A stretch of 64,000 nucleotides of DNA from Bacteroidota bacterium (GTDB lineage Bacteria > Bacteroidota > Bacteroidia > Cytophagales > Cytophagaceae), in NCBI GenBank assembly GCA_023458555.1, contig JAEWYS010000004.1, positions 433,590 to 497,589 of the forward strand. Reading direction: 5' to 3'. Positions 54,828-63,647 of this stretch are shown here, one piece after another. The position numbers and the translations under genes were made by a program. How positions within the stretch are numbered: the stretch's first letter is position 1; each line of letters starts with the position of its first letter. Below the pieces are notes generated by a model. That model worked only from the letters and a program-made list of their open reading frames with translations. It did not search any database and was not told where the DNA came from.

Positions 54828-55376
54828 ATGAATTATACCGGGTATAAGCGGCTAGTTGACGAAACACTGGACAATCCCAATCCTGCAGCTCCTTATGACA
54901 ATGACATGTATCTGGATTATACAAAACTGAACAGGTCACGGATGAAACGGTGGGATAAGCATTTGATGCTGGATGGTAATCTCATTTCCCGTTTACAGGA
55001 AATAACATCGCCGCAGCACTGGATCATCATTACCGAGCCATGGTGCGGCGACGCTGCGCATATTGTTCCATTTCTTATAAAGATGACAGAGCAGAGTCAA
55101 TACATAAGCTACGACATCCAGCTGCGGGACTGCGAGCCGTTCCTTATTGAAAGCTACCTCACCAATGGTACCAGGAGCATACCCAAGCTAATCGTACGCG
55201 ACGAAACCGGAAACGACATTTTTAACTGGGGACCACGCCCGAAGGGCGCACAGGAAATAGTGGACAGAATGAAAGCCGCCAACGCAGATTTTGAAGCCAC
55301 CAAGATTGTCTTGCAAAACTGGTACAACAATGACAAAGGTATATCTCTTTGCAAGGAATTGATTAACTATTTTTAA
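54828..55376 (+). CDS. Thioredoxin-fold family protein with a single active-site Cys
   Basis: A 182-residue cytoplasmic protein. IIITEPWCGDAAHIVPFL is a thioredoxin-type active site in which the second Cys of CxxC is Ala. RSIPKLIVRD provides the cis-Pro. This matches the thioredoxin_9-like group in Bacteroidota, function unknown. No signal peptide. It is divergent from the amine oxidase, 241 bp away. Confidence 0.85.
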   Translation: MNYTGYKRLVDETLDNPNPAAPYDNDMYLDYTKLNRSRMKRWDKHLMLDGNLISRLQEITSPQHWIIITEPWCGDAAHIVPFLIKMTEQSQYISYDIQLRDCEPFLIESYLTNGTRSIPKLIVRDETGNDIFNWGPRPKGAQEIVDRMKAANADFEATKIVLQNWYNNDKGISLCKELINYF

Positions 55377-55441
55377 AGCTGCCAGCCAGAACAGGTGTAA
55401 TCTTTGAGAAGCCGGAACCGGTTTTTGATTTGGCCCTGCAC

Positions 55442-55486
55442 AAACATAAAATCCCCGAAGAGTCTATCCTCGGGGATTTTATGTTT
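55442..55486. terminator. Bidirectional terminator, 17-bp stem
   Basis: AAACATAAAATCCCCGA pairs perfectly with TCGGGGATTTTATGTTT (55442-55458 with 55470-55486). It serves the thioredoxin-like gene and the convergent lyase gene. Confidence 0.88.
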
Positions 55487-55538
55487 ATTATCAGACAGGT
55501 ATGCATTTTTTCAGCACTACCTTGGCAGAATCAGCTTT

Positions 55539-58394
55539 TTATTGCCTGATCAGCTTCCAGGACCGGTCGCCGGTAAGTAAATGGTAGACTCCGGACGGAT
55601 AGGCGCTCAGATCAATCGTTGCTTCACCGGATCCTGACTGCAGCTCCACACCAAAGCTGTCTGTCAGACGCCAGAAGCCGGGTATGCTGGTTATATGTAC
55701 TATGCCTGAGGTCGGATTTGGATATACATGACCTGTGCCTGTATCCGTTTTATCTGCAAAACCTGTGATGACACAGCCGGAAGCCTGTAAGCCTTCTGAG
55801 AAATACAGCAGGTCCAGATTGGCGAGACCGCCTTCTGTCAGCGCTTCCAGCCTTAGTTCCTGTATCCCGGAAGACAGGCTCAATACGATGCTGGCGTTGG
55901 CCCAGCTTGTCCATACTCCTGTTGGCGGAAATATCAAGGTACCTTTATCCTCACCATTCACCAGTATGCGCGCGTCCCGATACAGGTTGTCTCCACCATT
56001 GGCAAAACGAAACGTAATCGTATAAGAGCCGCTCGCTGAACTATGCAATACCCAACTGGCATAGGCTCCGGATGCATTCGTGGTATTTACATAACCCAGA
56101 CCTGAGAAACCTTCATTCCGGTCTTCAAGCAGGATACCTTCCACCTCACAGGCTTCTTCTGCCTCCATGTCAGAGCTACATTCCTCAAAGCCGGTTATTC
56201 CGCCCACACAGACACCACAGGCATCAAGATAGGCAAGACCTTCTCTTACTCCATAACAGTCTACAGGCACCTTATCATTGACGATAAACCCCCCTTCACG
56301 CATTGTATCCGGATTGCCTCCCTGTGTGGTTATCGTGTAGGTATACGTGCCAGACTGAGCAGGCGCACCACTAAAAGTTACTGTCCGGGCGGTATTGTTT
56401 ACTACCGCGCTAATGCCGGCCGGCAAACCTGCGACGGCAACCGTGACCGCGTTTTCCCAGCCAAAATAAAAGCCCTGAATTTCTTCATCTGTTTCAATTG
56501 TCTGTGATGATGAACCTCCGCCATATTTGATAATGGCCGCCGGCTGATTGAATGCTACTGTAAAAGTTCCTTCCCGGGTCGCGTTGACTTTTCCTCCCTG
56601 TGTGGCTATGAGATAAGTAAATATACCACTCTGGCTGGAGGCGCCGCTAAAAGTAACCGTTCGGGCGGTATTGTTTACTACTGCATTAATGCCGGCCGGC
56701 AAACCTGTAACGGTAACTGTCGTGGCGTGCTCCCACGCAAAATAGAAGCCCTGAATCGCCTGGCCTACTTCCAGCGTCTGCGACGATGAGCCTCCGCCAT
56801 GCTTGGTAATGACTGCCGGCTGACTGAACGCGACCGTAAACGTACCACCGGCTGATGTATTGGGGTTGCCACCCACGGTAGTGATGGTATAGGCGAAAAC
56901 ACCACCCTGCGAGGGCGCACCGCTAAAGGTTACTGTTTTTGCCGTGTTATTCACTGATGCCGTAATTCCTGCGGGTAATCCGCTAACTGTTACAGTACTG
57001 GCATGAGTCCAGGCAAAACTGAAGCCCTGAATCAACTGCCCCACTTCCAGTGTCTGCGACGATGAACCACTCCCCTGCTTGGTCAGTGTTGCCGGACCAC
57101 CGGTCGCAGGTGAACAATCTCCTTCCCCGACAAGACAGCTCAGATACTCTTCTATATTGGTATATCCGTCATTGTCATCATCTCCCTTATCATCGGCTGC
57201 AAAGGGGTTCAGTCCTCTGGCAATTTCCCATTCATCAGGCATACCGTCTTTGTCGGTATCCAGAGGTGCCCTGCCATTCGCAACCGTACCGACATTGTTC
57301 GGAATGCCATTGTCATCTTCGGTGTTTACAATCCTGCCTTCCTTGCCATAAGACAGCAGCTGTCTGATAAGCATTTCATCTACCGCATCCCGTACCAGTG
57401 AGGCACCCACATGATCAATAACATGCTGCAGAGCATTCTGAGCAGACATGACGTTATTTACACCCGGATGAGAAAAGGGTGCATTGACCACCGTAGCTGT
57501 TTTATAATTGGTAAGCCGGCTTCCGTTCAATACGCCGTCTTTGTTGGAATCGATCCAGTTGTCGTGCGCATATACATGAAAAGCCGACGTAGTACCGGTA
57601 ATGTGCGTATTGGAGTTGCTGGAAGGACCATAGATAAAGTAATTACCAATCAGATTGCACTCCGATTTTCCCTCGGTATCGCCCATGATATAGCCATGTT
57701 CCCGCCAGTTGTACAGAACACTGTTGATGAATTCGTGCTGTCCTCTGGCCTTGGGGTTTCTTGTCTTGTTGCTATGATACAGTGAACGGATCATTGACCA
57801 TTTTCCACTCTGCAAAAGACCTCCGGTAGAGTGATTGCTACTGTTGATGCCCTGGCTGATGATACAATCCTGAAATGTCAGATTGTCGATTCCTGACCCG
57901 TTTACATCCAGGGTACCATCTCTGCCCCAAGATATGGAAACATGGTCGAATATTTTGTTCTGCCCGGACGAGATAGACAGGGCGTCTTTACCGCTGTCTC
58001 CGTTTTTCCCCATACGGATACGAATGTACCGGGTAATGTTATTGCTCGCATTAAAAGCCATACCATTACCATATACCGTGATACCACCGCCGGGTGCAGT
58101 CTGCCCCGCGATATATACATTGCCGCTTACCACAATACGGCTTTTGATGTGAATTATTCCTCCTACATCAAAGACGACAATTCTGTTCGATTTACTGACC
58201 GCATCACGCAAGGACCCGGCTCCCGAGTCATTCAGATTGGTAACATGATATACCTCTCCTTTTCTTCCTCCGGTAGCGAAGCGTCCGAAGCCTTCCGCGT
58301 CCGGGAAAGCCAGTTGCTGGGCAGCTGCCTGATTCAGCAACAGGATTCCGATCATACAAAGCAGTATGAAGTGTGACCATTTCTTTCCAGTCAT
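55539..58394 (-). CDS. PL1-like pectate lyase with three tandem Ig-like repeats, CBM and T9SS domain
   Basis: A 951-residue protein. The signal peptide ends NQAAAQ (1-25). The lyase beta-helix (about 28-420) starts LAFPDAEGFGRFATGGRKGEV, VTNLNDSGAGSLRDAV, with DHVSISWGRDGTLDV and the catalytic-like KTRNPKARGQHEFIN. Calcium loops follow (DTDKDGMPDEWEIARG; DDDNDGYTNIEEYL). Then come three about 90-residue repeats (433-711), one four-Cys module, one CBM-like module (EAEEACEVEGILLEDRNEGF) and the sorting domain (VYPNPTSGIVHI). It is a close paralogue, in its C-terminal half, of the next gene. Confidence 0.9.
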   Translation of the reverse strand: MTGKKWSHFILLCMIGILLLNQAAAQQLAFPDAEGFGRFATGGRKGEVYHVTNLNDSGAGSLRDAVSKSNRIVVFDVGGIIHIKSRIVVSGNVYIAGQTAPGGGITVYGNGMAFNASNNITRYIRIRMGKNGDSGKDALSISSGQNKIFDHVSISWGRDGTLDVNGSGIDNLTFQDCIISQGINSSNHSTGGLLQSGKWSMIRSLYHSNKTRNPKARGQHEFINSVLYNWREHGYIMGDTEGKSECNLIGNYFIYGPSSNSNTHITGTTSAFHVYAHDNWIDSNKDGVLNGSRLTNYKTATVVNAPFSHPGVNNVMSAQNALQHVIDHVGASLVRDAVDEMLIRQLLSYGKEGRIVNTEDDNGIPNNVGTVANGRAPLDTDKDGMPDEWEIARGLNPFAADDKGDDDNDGYTNIEEYLSCLVGEGDCSPATGGPATLTKQGSGSSSQTLEVGQLIQGFSFAWTHASTVTVSGLPAGITASVNNTAKTVTFSGAPSQGGVFAYTITTVGGNPNTSAGGTFTVAFSQPAVITKHGGGSSSQTLEVGQAIQGFYFAWEHATTVTVTGLPAGINAVVNNTARTVTFSGASSQSGIFTYLIATQGGKVNATREGTFTVAFNQPAAIIKYGGGSSSQTIETDEEIQGFYFGWENAVTVAVAGLPAGISAVVNNTARTVTFSGAPAQSGTYTYTITTQGGNPDTMREGGFIVNDKVPVDCYGVREGLAYLDACGVCVGGITGFEECSSDMEAEEACEVEGILLEDRNEGFSGLGYVNTTNASGAYASWVLHSSASGSYTITFRFANGGDNLYRDARILVNGEDKGTLIFPPTGVWTSWANASIVLSLSSGIQELRLEALTEGGLANLDLLYFSEGLQASGCVITGFADKTDTGTGHVYPNPTSGIVHITSIPGFWRLTDSFGVELQSGSGEATIDLSAYPSGVYHLLTGDRSWKLIRQ
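56268..57095 (-). repeat. Three tandem Ig-like coding repeats of about 270 bp
   Basis: Each unit encodes P-A-x-x-T/I-K-x-G-x-GSSSQT, then GF-FAW-HA-TVTV-GLPAGI, NNTA-TVTFSGAPSQ and TITTVGGNPNT. The same unit is present three times in the neighbour at 59385-60211, so it has been amplified and copied between genes. Confidence 0.8.
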
Positions 58395-58512
58395 AGATAT
58401 TGTAGTTTTTATAAAACCAGATTATTATTCTTCAATAGTTATTGGCAACAGATGTCATTGTATCCGCAGATATCGGGATCACATAACTTAATCATGCTGT
58501 CTTTTCGGACAT

Positions 58513-58543
58513 ACAAACAGGCTGGAATCCCGGAAGTAACATT
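58513..58543 (-). promoter_or_regulatory. Pectin-locus upstream element, copy B
   Basis: Minus strand AATGTTACTTC, 13 nt, TGTTTGT, preceded by ATTTTTTTTATG. About 120-150 bp before the lyase start at 58394, directly after the terminator of the preceding gene. Confidence 0.6.
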
Positions 58544-58571
58544 TTGCATAAAAAAAATATCGATGTGTGCG

Positions 58572-58604
58572 CTAAATAAATCCCCGGACGCAGATCCGGG
58601 GATT
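58572..58604 (-). terminator. Terminator of the gene at 58648
   Basis: AATCCCCGGA/TCCGGGGATT perfect stem (58579-58588 with 58595-58604), followed on the minus strand by TTATTTAG. Placed 44 bp after the stop. Confidence 0.8.
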
Positions 58605-58647
58605 ACCAACGAACTACAATACAAAGAGAGGGTAATCACCCCGCACT

Positions 58648-61203
58648 TTATTTTCTAATAACTTTACTTGTCTGAGTATCTGTCAGAAGATAATAAACTC
58701 CGGCCGGATAAGTACTCAGATCTATCCGCGATTCGCCGGATCCTGATTGCAGTTCCACACCAAAGCTGTCTGTCAGACGCCAGAATCCGGGCGTATTGAA
58801 TATATGCAGGAGTCCGGATGTCGGATTGGGATATACACTTATCACAGTTGTATGGGCTTTATCCGGCAATCCGGTTATAACACACCCTGAAACCTGTAAG
58901 CCTGCCGAAAAATAAAGTATATCCAGATTCGCAAGACCACCCTCTGTCAAGGATTCAAGCCGCAGCTCACTGATCCCTGCAGGCATTTCAAGTTTCATGG
59001 TAGCGTTAGCCCAATTTGTCCAGACTTCAGTGGAAGGGAAAAGCAGAGTTCCTTTCTCTTCTCCATTAACCAATACACGGGCATTTCTTGACAAATCGCC
59101 GCCACCATTGGCATACCGGAATGTTATGGTATATATACCACTGCCTGAGCTATAAAGCATCCAGCTGACATATGCATCAACGGCATTGGCTGTATTTACA
59201 TAACCAGCTCCTGAAAATCCTTCATTGCGATCCTCCAGCAATATACCATCTACCTCACAGGCTTCTTCCGCCTCCATAGCTGTACTGCATTCCTCAAAGC
59301 CAGTCGTCCCGCCAACACAGATTCCGCAGACATCGATAAAAGCCAAGCCATTGATTTCATTATTGCAGTCTTTCGGAACAGCTTCATTTATGGTAAAAGT
59401 CCCGTTAGCTGAAACATCCGGACTCCCTCCCACAGTAGTTACGATATAAGAAAAGATACCGGCTTCCAAAGCCGCTCCACTGAAACTGACGGTTTTTGCC
59501 GTATTGTCAATCGCAGCATTAATTCCATCCGGCAATCCGGTAATGGTTACAGTCACAGCATTCTGCCAGACAAAATAGAATCCACCGATTGCCTGTCCTA
59601 TCTCTGCAGTTTGTGAAGAAGCTCCTCCGCCATGTTTGGCAAGTACGGCAGGCTGGTCAAAATTTACGGTAAATGTTCCGCCTCCCGACGTATTGGGACT
59701 GCCACCTTCGGTGGTAATGGTATAGGAAAAAATACCGGCTTCTGTTGGAGCACCGCTAAACGTTACGGTTCGCGCACTGTTATTAATCACTGCGTTGACG
59801 CCCCTGGGAAGTCCCGAGACACGCACTGTTGCAGCATTCTGCCAGGCATAGTGAAATCCCTGAATAGATTGTCCGATGGTGACAGTCTGAGAAGAGGAGC
59901 CGCCACCATGCTTAGTAAGTGCTGCAGGCTGGTTGGAACTTACAGTGAATGTTCCTGTAGCTGACGTATTCGGGTTGCCACCAACAGTGGTAACGGTATA
60001 AGAAAAAATACCGGCTTCTGTTGGAGCGCCGCTAAACGTTACCGTTTTCGCGCTGCTATTGATCGCCGCGTTGATTCCATTGGGAAGTCCTGTAACAGTT
60101 ACCGAAGCAGCATTCTGCCAGGAATAATAAAAACTCTGAACAGTCTGACCTGTGATCAGCGTTTGAGAAGAAGCCCCGCCCCCTTGTTTGGTAAGAACGG
60201 CTGGCTGATTTACAACATTAATTTTTCCTACACCCGCGTATTGGGGCACTATGGTTTTTACATCAGCTGTGTTGCTGGTTAATACAGAGGAGTAGCTGTA
60301 TGGAATATCGGCTGTACAATTGGCAGGATACGCTCTTGATGTTCTGCTGACCTCTATATTATCAATACGTTGCGTGCTTCCCTTGTAATCATTGGGGGTA
60401 TATATGGAATAGCGTAGTGACTCATAATAATTTTTCTCTACTCTTACACAGGCACCATTTCGAATTTCAGAAGCGTCTCTCGCTCCTGCAATATAATTGT
60501 TAAAAAAATGCCCGGTCGCTCCTCTGTACATCGGCACTCTCAGTCTGACCTTATTGAAATAGTTGTGATGATAGGTTACTTTCCGGTCATTGAACAGATC
60601 ATTCTCACCGGCGCCTACCAGACATCCTTTATGATGATTATGAAAGTAGCACCAGGAAACCGTAATAAAACCTGTCTGATCCCGGATATCCAGCAAACCA
60701 TCGTACTTGTCAATATTGGTCTGCTTGTCGGGATCTTCCGAATATATTTCGCAGTGATCTATCCAGATATTTTTACTGGTACCATTGATCGAAACACAGT
60801 CACCCCCGTTTACTCCGGAAGGATTGGAAGTCCCCACCAGCGTTATCTTCAGATTTTGTATAATAATATTATTATAATTCGTGATATTGAGGGCGACCCC
60901 CTGAAGAAAGGCAGTGCTTCCGACACCGATAATCGACTTGTTGGATCGGACTCTGATGGAGCCGCCGGATGAGCCATTTGATATTGTCCCCTCTACCATG
61001 ATGATATACGTAGTGTTACTCTCCGCATATGATTTTAATTCATTATAGTTTCTGGCTGTTACAGTGGTTCCGCCACGTCCGCCGGTAGTTCCTCCATTCA
61101 TGGTTGCGAATCCGACCAGTGAAAAATCCGGCTGTCCGAAACCGTCCAGCCGGGTTATCAACAGGATAGAAAAAAGAAATAAAGAAGAAATATTACGACT
61201 CAT
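58648..61203 (-). CDS. PL1 pectate lyase with three tandem Ig-like repeats, CBM and T9SS domain
   Basis: An 851-residue protein. Signal peptide 1-23 (ending LDGFGQ). The PL1 beta-helix (about 25-325) has VRSNKSIIGVGSTAFL, IWIDHCEIYSE, ITVSWCYFHNHHKGCLVG and VRLRVPMYRGATGHFFNNYI with the RxPxxR catalytic pattern. Three Ig-like repeats (about 330-605), one four-Cys module, one CBM35/6-like module and the sorting domain (VYPNPTSGLLHI, ending TSKVIRK) follow. The C-terminal 500 residues are highly similar to the gene at 55539, while the catalytic domains differ: module swapping. Confidence 0.92.
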   Translation of the reverse strand: MSRNISSLFLFSILLITRLDGFGQPDFSLVGFATMNGGTTGGRGGTTVTARNYNELKSYAESNTTYIIMVEGTISNGSSGGSIRVRSNKSIIGVGSTAFLQGVALNITNYNNIIIQNLKITLVGTSNPSGVNGGDCVSINGTSKNIWIDHCEIYSEDPDKQTNIDKYDGLLDIRDQTGFITVSWCYFHNHHKGCLVGAGENDLFNDRKVTYHHNYFNKVRLRVPMYRGATGHFFNNYIAGARDASEIRNGACVRVEKNYYESLRYSIYTPNDYKGSTQRIDNIEVSRTSRAYPANCTADIPYSYSSVLTSNTADVKTIVPQYAGVGKINVVNQPAVLTKQGGGASSQTLITGQTVQSFYYSWQNAASVTVTGLPNGINAAINSSAKTVTFSGAPTEAGIFSYTVTTVGGNPNTSATGTFTVSSNQPAALTKHGGGSSSQTVTIGQSIQGFHYAWQNAATVRVSGLPRGVNAVINNSARTVTFSGAPTEAGIFSYTITTEGGSPNTSGGGTFTVNFDQPAVLAKHGGGASSQTAEIGQAIGGFYFVWQNAVTVTITGLPDGINAAIDNTAKTVSFSGAALEAGIFSYIVTTVGGSPDVSANGTFTINEAVPKDCNNEINGLAFIDVCGICVGGTTGFEECSTAMEAEEACEVDGILLEDRNEGFSGAGYVNTANAVDAYVSWMLYSSGSGIYTITFRYANGGGDLSRNARVLVNGEEKGTLLFPSTEVWTNWANATMKLEMPAGISELRLESLTEGGLANLDILYFSAGLQVSGCVITGLPDKAHTTVISVYPNPTSGLLHIFNTPGFWRLTDSFGVELQSGSGESRIDLSTYPAGVYYLLTDTQTSKVIRK
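59385..60211 (-). repeat. Three tandem Ig-like coding repeats, second array
   Basis: Same about 270-bp unit as 56268-57095 (GGGASSQT, GLPNGINAAI, FSGAPTEAGIFSYTVTTVGG). The units within this gene are closer to each other than to those in the neighbour, which suggests local homogenisation. Confidence 0.8.
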
Positions 61204-61333
61204 AGATAATACATTTATTTACAAATATTTTTTAGACAAACTACTAATAATCAATATAATACTTTTACTACTCCGCTTTCTGACAACCCTGTGGCAAGCG
61301 TTTTTCAGCTTTGATTACCAATATGCTTTTCGT

Positions 61334-61364
61334 ACAAACAGACCAGAAAATGAGAAGTAACATT
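61334..61364 (-). promoter_or_regulatory. Pectin-locus upstream element, copy C
   Basis: Minus strand AATGTTACTTC, 13 nt, TGTTTGT, preceded by ATTTTTTTATTC. About 130-160 bp before the lyase start at 61203. Confidence 0.6.
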
Positions 61365-61370
61365 CCGGAA

Positions 61371-61420
61371 TAAAAAAATATCCCGCCTGCTCATATCGGA
61401 TGAACAGACGGGATATTGTT
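61371..61420 (-). terminator. Terminator of the gene at 61443
   Basis: ATATCCCG pairs with CGGGATAT (61378-61385 with 61409-61416), with an inner TCAT/ATGA stem, followed on the minus strand by TTTTTTTA. Confidence 0.82.
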
Positions 61421-61442
61421 TTCAATAAAACTTATGACTTTG

Positions 61443-63554
61443 CTATTCTTTGATCGCTTTGTATATCTGGTTATTTATTTTTACCAGATAAATTCCCGGA
61501 TTGAACGGATGCAGAGAAATAGTGTTACCACTGCCTCTCAGCAGTTCAGTCCCCAGCATATCCAGAAGGATCCAGCTTTCTTCCTTATCCAGATACAGCT
61601 CTCCCCTGGTTGGGTTAGGATAGATATTCACTCTTGTTGCTTCTGGCCGAATGATGGCGGTGATAAGACAATTGTCCGGATTCGTAACCGGCACAACCCC
61701 CGTATTTCCTCCTGCACACTGCCCGCAAGCGTCATAATCAGCGCTTCCACCGGGAACACCGTTACAATCCGGCTGATCAGATTTTATTCGTATATTAAAT
61801 ATCAATGTAACCCGGGCTGTATTTCCCGGACTTTGGGTATACACCAGCGCCTGTCTGATCGTAAATTTATCTCCCGGCTGACAACGATCGGGATACTGAC
61901 CTATATTGGCTGTGAATGTATTAAGATTCAGTTCTGAATAGACATAAGCATCATTGCCCCAGCCGGTGACTGCTCCCGATCTGTTGTACCAGTGGCCGGG
62001 GACAGTTGCTGTCGAGGTTGCGTTCAGCGAACCGTCCGGATTAACAGCATTGTATATGATCGTTCCCCCAAGCGCTCTGGCGATATTGTCCGGCGCCATG
62101 GCAAAGGCCTGACTGATTCTGCTGGTATTAAGGGCCACAGGAGTTGCTGTATAAGCAGACATCGGATCCATCATAAGATCGTATGTCAGCGTGACATCAT
62201 GAATAGGATTGGTAAAATTCCCCAGCAGGTCCGTATTGGTAAACTGAACCTGATAAGGCCAGTGCTCATCATTGCTGTTATCATCATCCCAGGCATGCTT
62301 CCAGTGTGATTTGGGCGCTCCGCTCACAACCAGCCACAGACTGACACATTTGTCCGGGCAGTTGAAAGACAAAGTCTCGTCGGGATTTGCACCTCCGCCT
62401 GCAACTTCTGCTGTTCCCATCTCACTATACACTCGCGTACCATCTTCCAGCAGGGCTACAAAACCAAACCTCCAGCCTCCCTGATCCACATTTAAGGCTC
62501 TGTAACCGGCTGTGCCGGCTAAGCCCTGAAAACGTACGGTAACCTCAGTAGCTTCAGAAGGGGCATTCAGCTTGATACTATTGTATCCGTAGTTTTCAAT
62601 GCAAACAGCAGGATCTACTCTCCAGAAACCATTGTTCTGACTCATTCTTACCTGCGCACGACTGTTGATATGAGGCTGGCCTAAAGACCGTATTTCAGGC
62701 AAATCCCAGGTCGTCAGCCTTGCTGCATGCTCATAGATCTCATCGTTAAACTGCTGTTGTGATATCCCGCTGATCCGTTTATAGGTTTCTACCGGATCTT
62801 CCGGGCTACGGGATTCTCTCCACAATCTGCCCACATAATCCTTACCATGCTTAAATGCCCAGTAATCCTGAATGAAGTAATTGGCATAGCGGGGTGTTTC
62901 GTGGATAATATGAAGATGATTGGAAGTCAGATACTGGCGAAAATATCCATCCCCAAACTGGCTCTCCGGATATACCTTGAAGGACATCCACTGGGCACAT
63001 TGCTCCCAAAAGCCGTTTCCGCCGCTTCTGTTCGGGCCAAAACCATAGCGATACCCGCCATTGGTGTCACATCCTGTGATATACTGGAAACAATGTCCGA
63101 TTTCATGAGACAGAACAGTATTTACCCGTGCCGCGGCCGGATTTACATGCAGTGTACCCACCCTGTCATCCTGTCCGGAACCATACGCAGCCCACTCTGT
63201 ACTGTACAGTAAAAAAATCATCATTTTGTAATTGTCCGTAACCGATTGTCCACGCACAGCAAAACCCAATGAGTCAATCATATAAGCATAGCTTTTTTCG
63301 GCAACATCAAGTAATGAAGTCATATTAACCTGATATGATCCGGAAGCTGTTGATGGATTGCTGCCGAAGCCCGGCTCCCAGAAAACGATGAAATTTTCTG
63401 TTTCCATACTGCGACAATAGCACCACTGACTGTTGGGATCATTCAAATCCATTCGCTCTCTGGTGATAAAGGAAGGAATATACACCTGCTTTTGCGCCCA
63501 GGCGGAAGAGGCAAAAGTAAGAAGCAACATCAGCAATAATGAAAAAGGTCTCAT
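61443..63554 (-). CDS. Secreted HExxH protein with DUF4859-like domain, four-Cys module and T9SS domain
   Basis: About 703 residues from the ATG at 63554 (signal MRPFSLLLMLLLTFASSAWAQ); the 31-codon upstream extension is not signal-like. The N-domain (about 25-300) carries LSHEIGHCFQYI, a HExxH motif of metallopeptidase type, with FWEQCAQWMSFK downstream; this resembles DUF6055. A DUF4859-like region follows (VTLTYDLMMDPMSAYTATPV, then QAFAMAPDNIARALG). One four-Cys module and a sorting domain complete it. There is no CBM-like module. It may be a protease for plant cell-wall proteins, but this is inferred. A paralogue lies just upstream. Confidence 0.75.
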   Translation of the reverse strand: MRPFSLLLMLLLTFASSAWAQKQVYIPSFITRERMDLNDPNSQWCYCRSMETENFIVFWEPGFGSNPSTASGSYQVNMTSLLDVAEKSYAYMIDSLGFAVRGQSVTDNYKMMIFLLYSTEWAAYGSGQDDRVGTLHVNPAAARVNTVLSHEIGHCFQYITGCDTNGGYRYGFGPNRSGGNGFWEQCAQWMSFKVYPESQFGDGYFRQYLTSNHLHIIHETPRYANYFIQDYWAFKHGKDYVGRLWRESRSPEDPVETYKRISGISQQQFNDEIYEHAARLTTWDLPEIRSLGQPHINSRAQVRMSQNNGFWRVDPAVCIENYGYNSIKLNAPSEATEVTVRFQGLAGTAGYRALNVDQGGWRFGFVALLEDGTRVYSEMGTAEVAGGGANPDETLSFNCPDKCVSLWLVVSGAPKSHWKHAWDDDNSNDEHWPYQVQFTNTDLLGNFTNPIHDVTLTYDLMMDPMSAYTATPVALNTSRISQAFAMAPDNIARALGGTIIYNAVNPDGSLNATSTATVPGHWYNRSGAVTGWGNDAYVYSELNLNTFTANIGQYPDRCQPGDKFTIRQALVYTQSPGNTARVTLIFNIRIKSDQPDCNGVPGGSADYDACGQCAGGNTGVVPVTNPDNCLITAIIRPEATRVNIYPNPTRGELYLDKEESWILLDMLGTELLRGSGNTISLHPFNPGIYLVKINNQIYKAIKE

Positions 63555-63647
63555 AACTATAGTTTTTGTTATTTTACATAAAAAAGGATATCGGCAGTTG
63601 GCGGCGGAGGAAGTGAAAGAAAAATCTTTACGCACCCCGCTTATCAA

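Noticed and set aside
55539..61203. Repeated DNA units as a possible CRISPR array
   Set aside because: The repeats are 270 bp, coding and in frame, without spacers; no cas genes are present.
63560..63640. Fifth copy of the pectin-locus element upstream of the HExxH gene
   Set aside because: Only GGAAGTGAAA is present, without the TGTnTGT partner at 13 nt; it does not fit the strict spacing of the four true copies.
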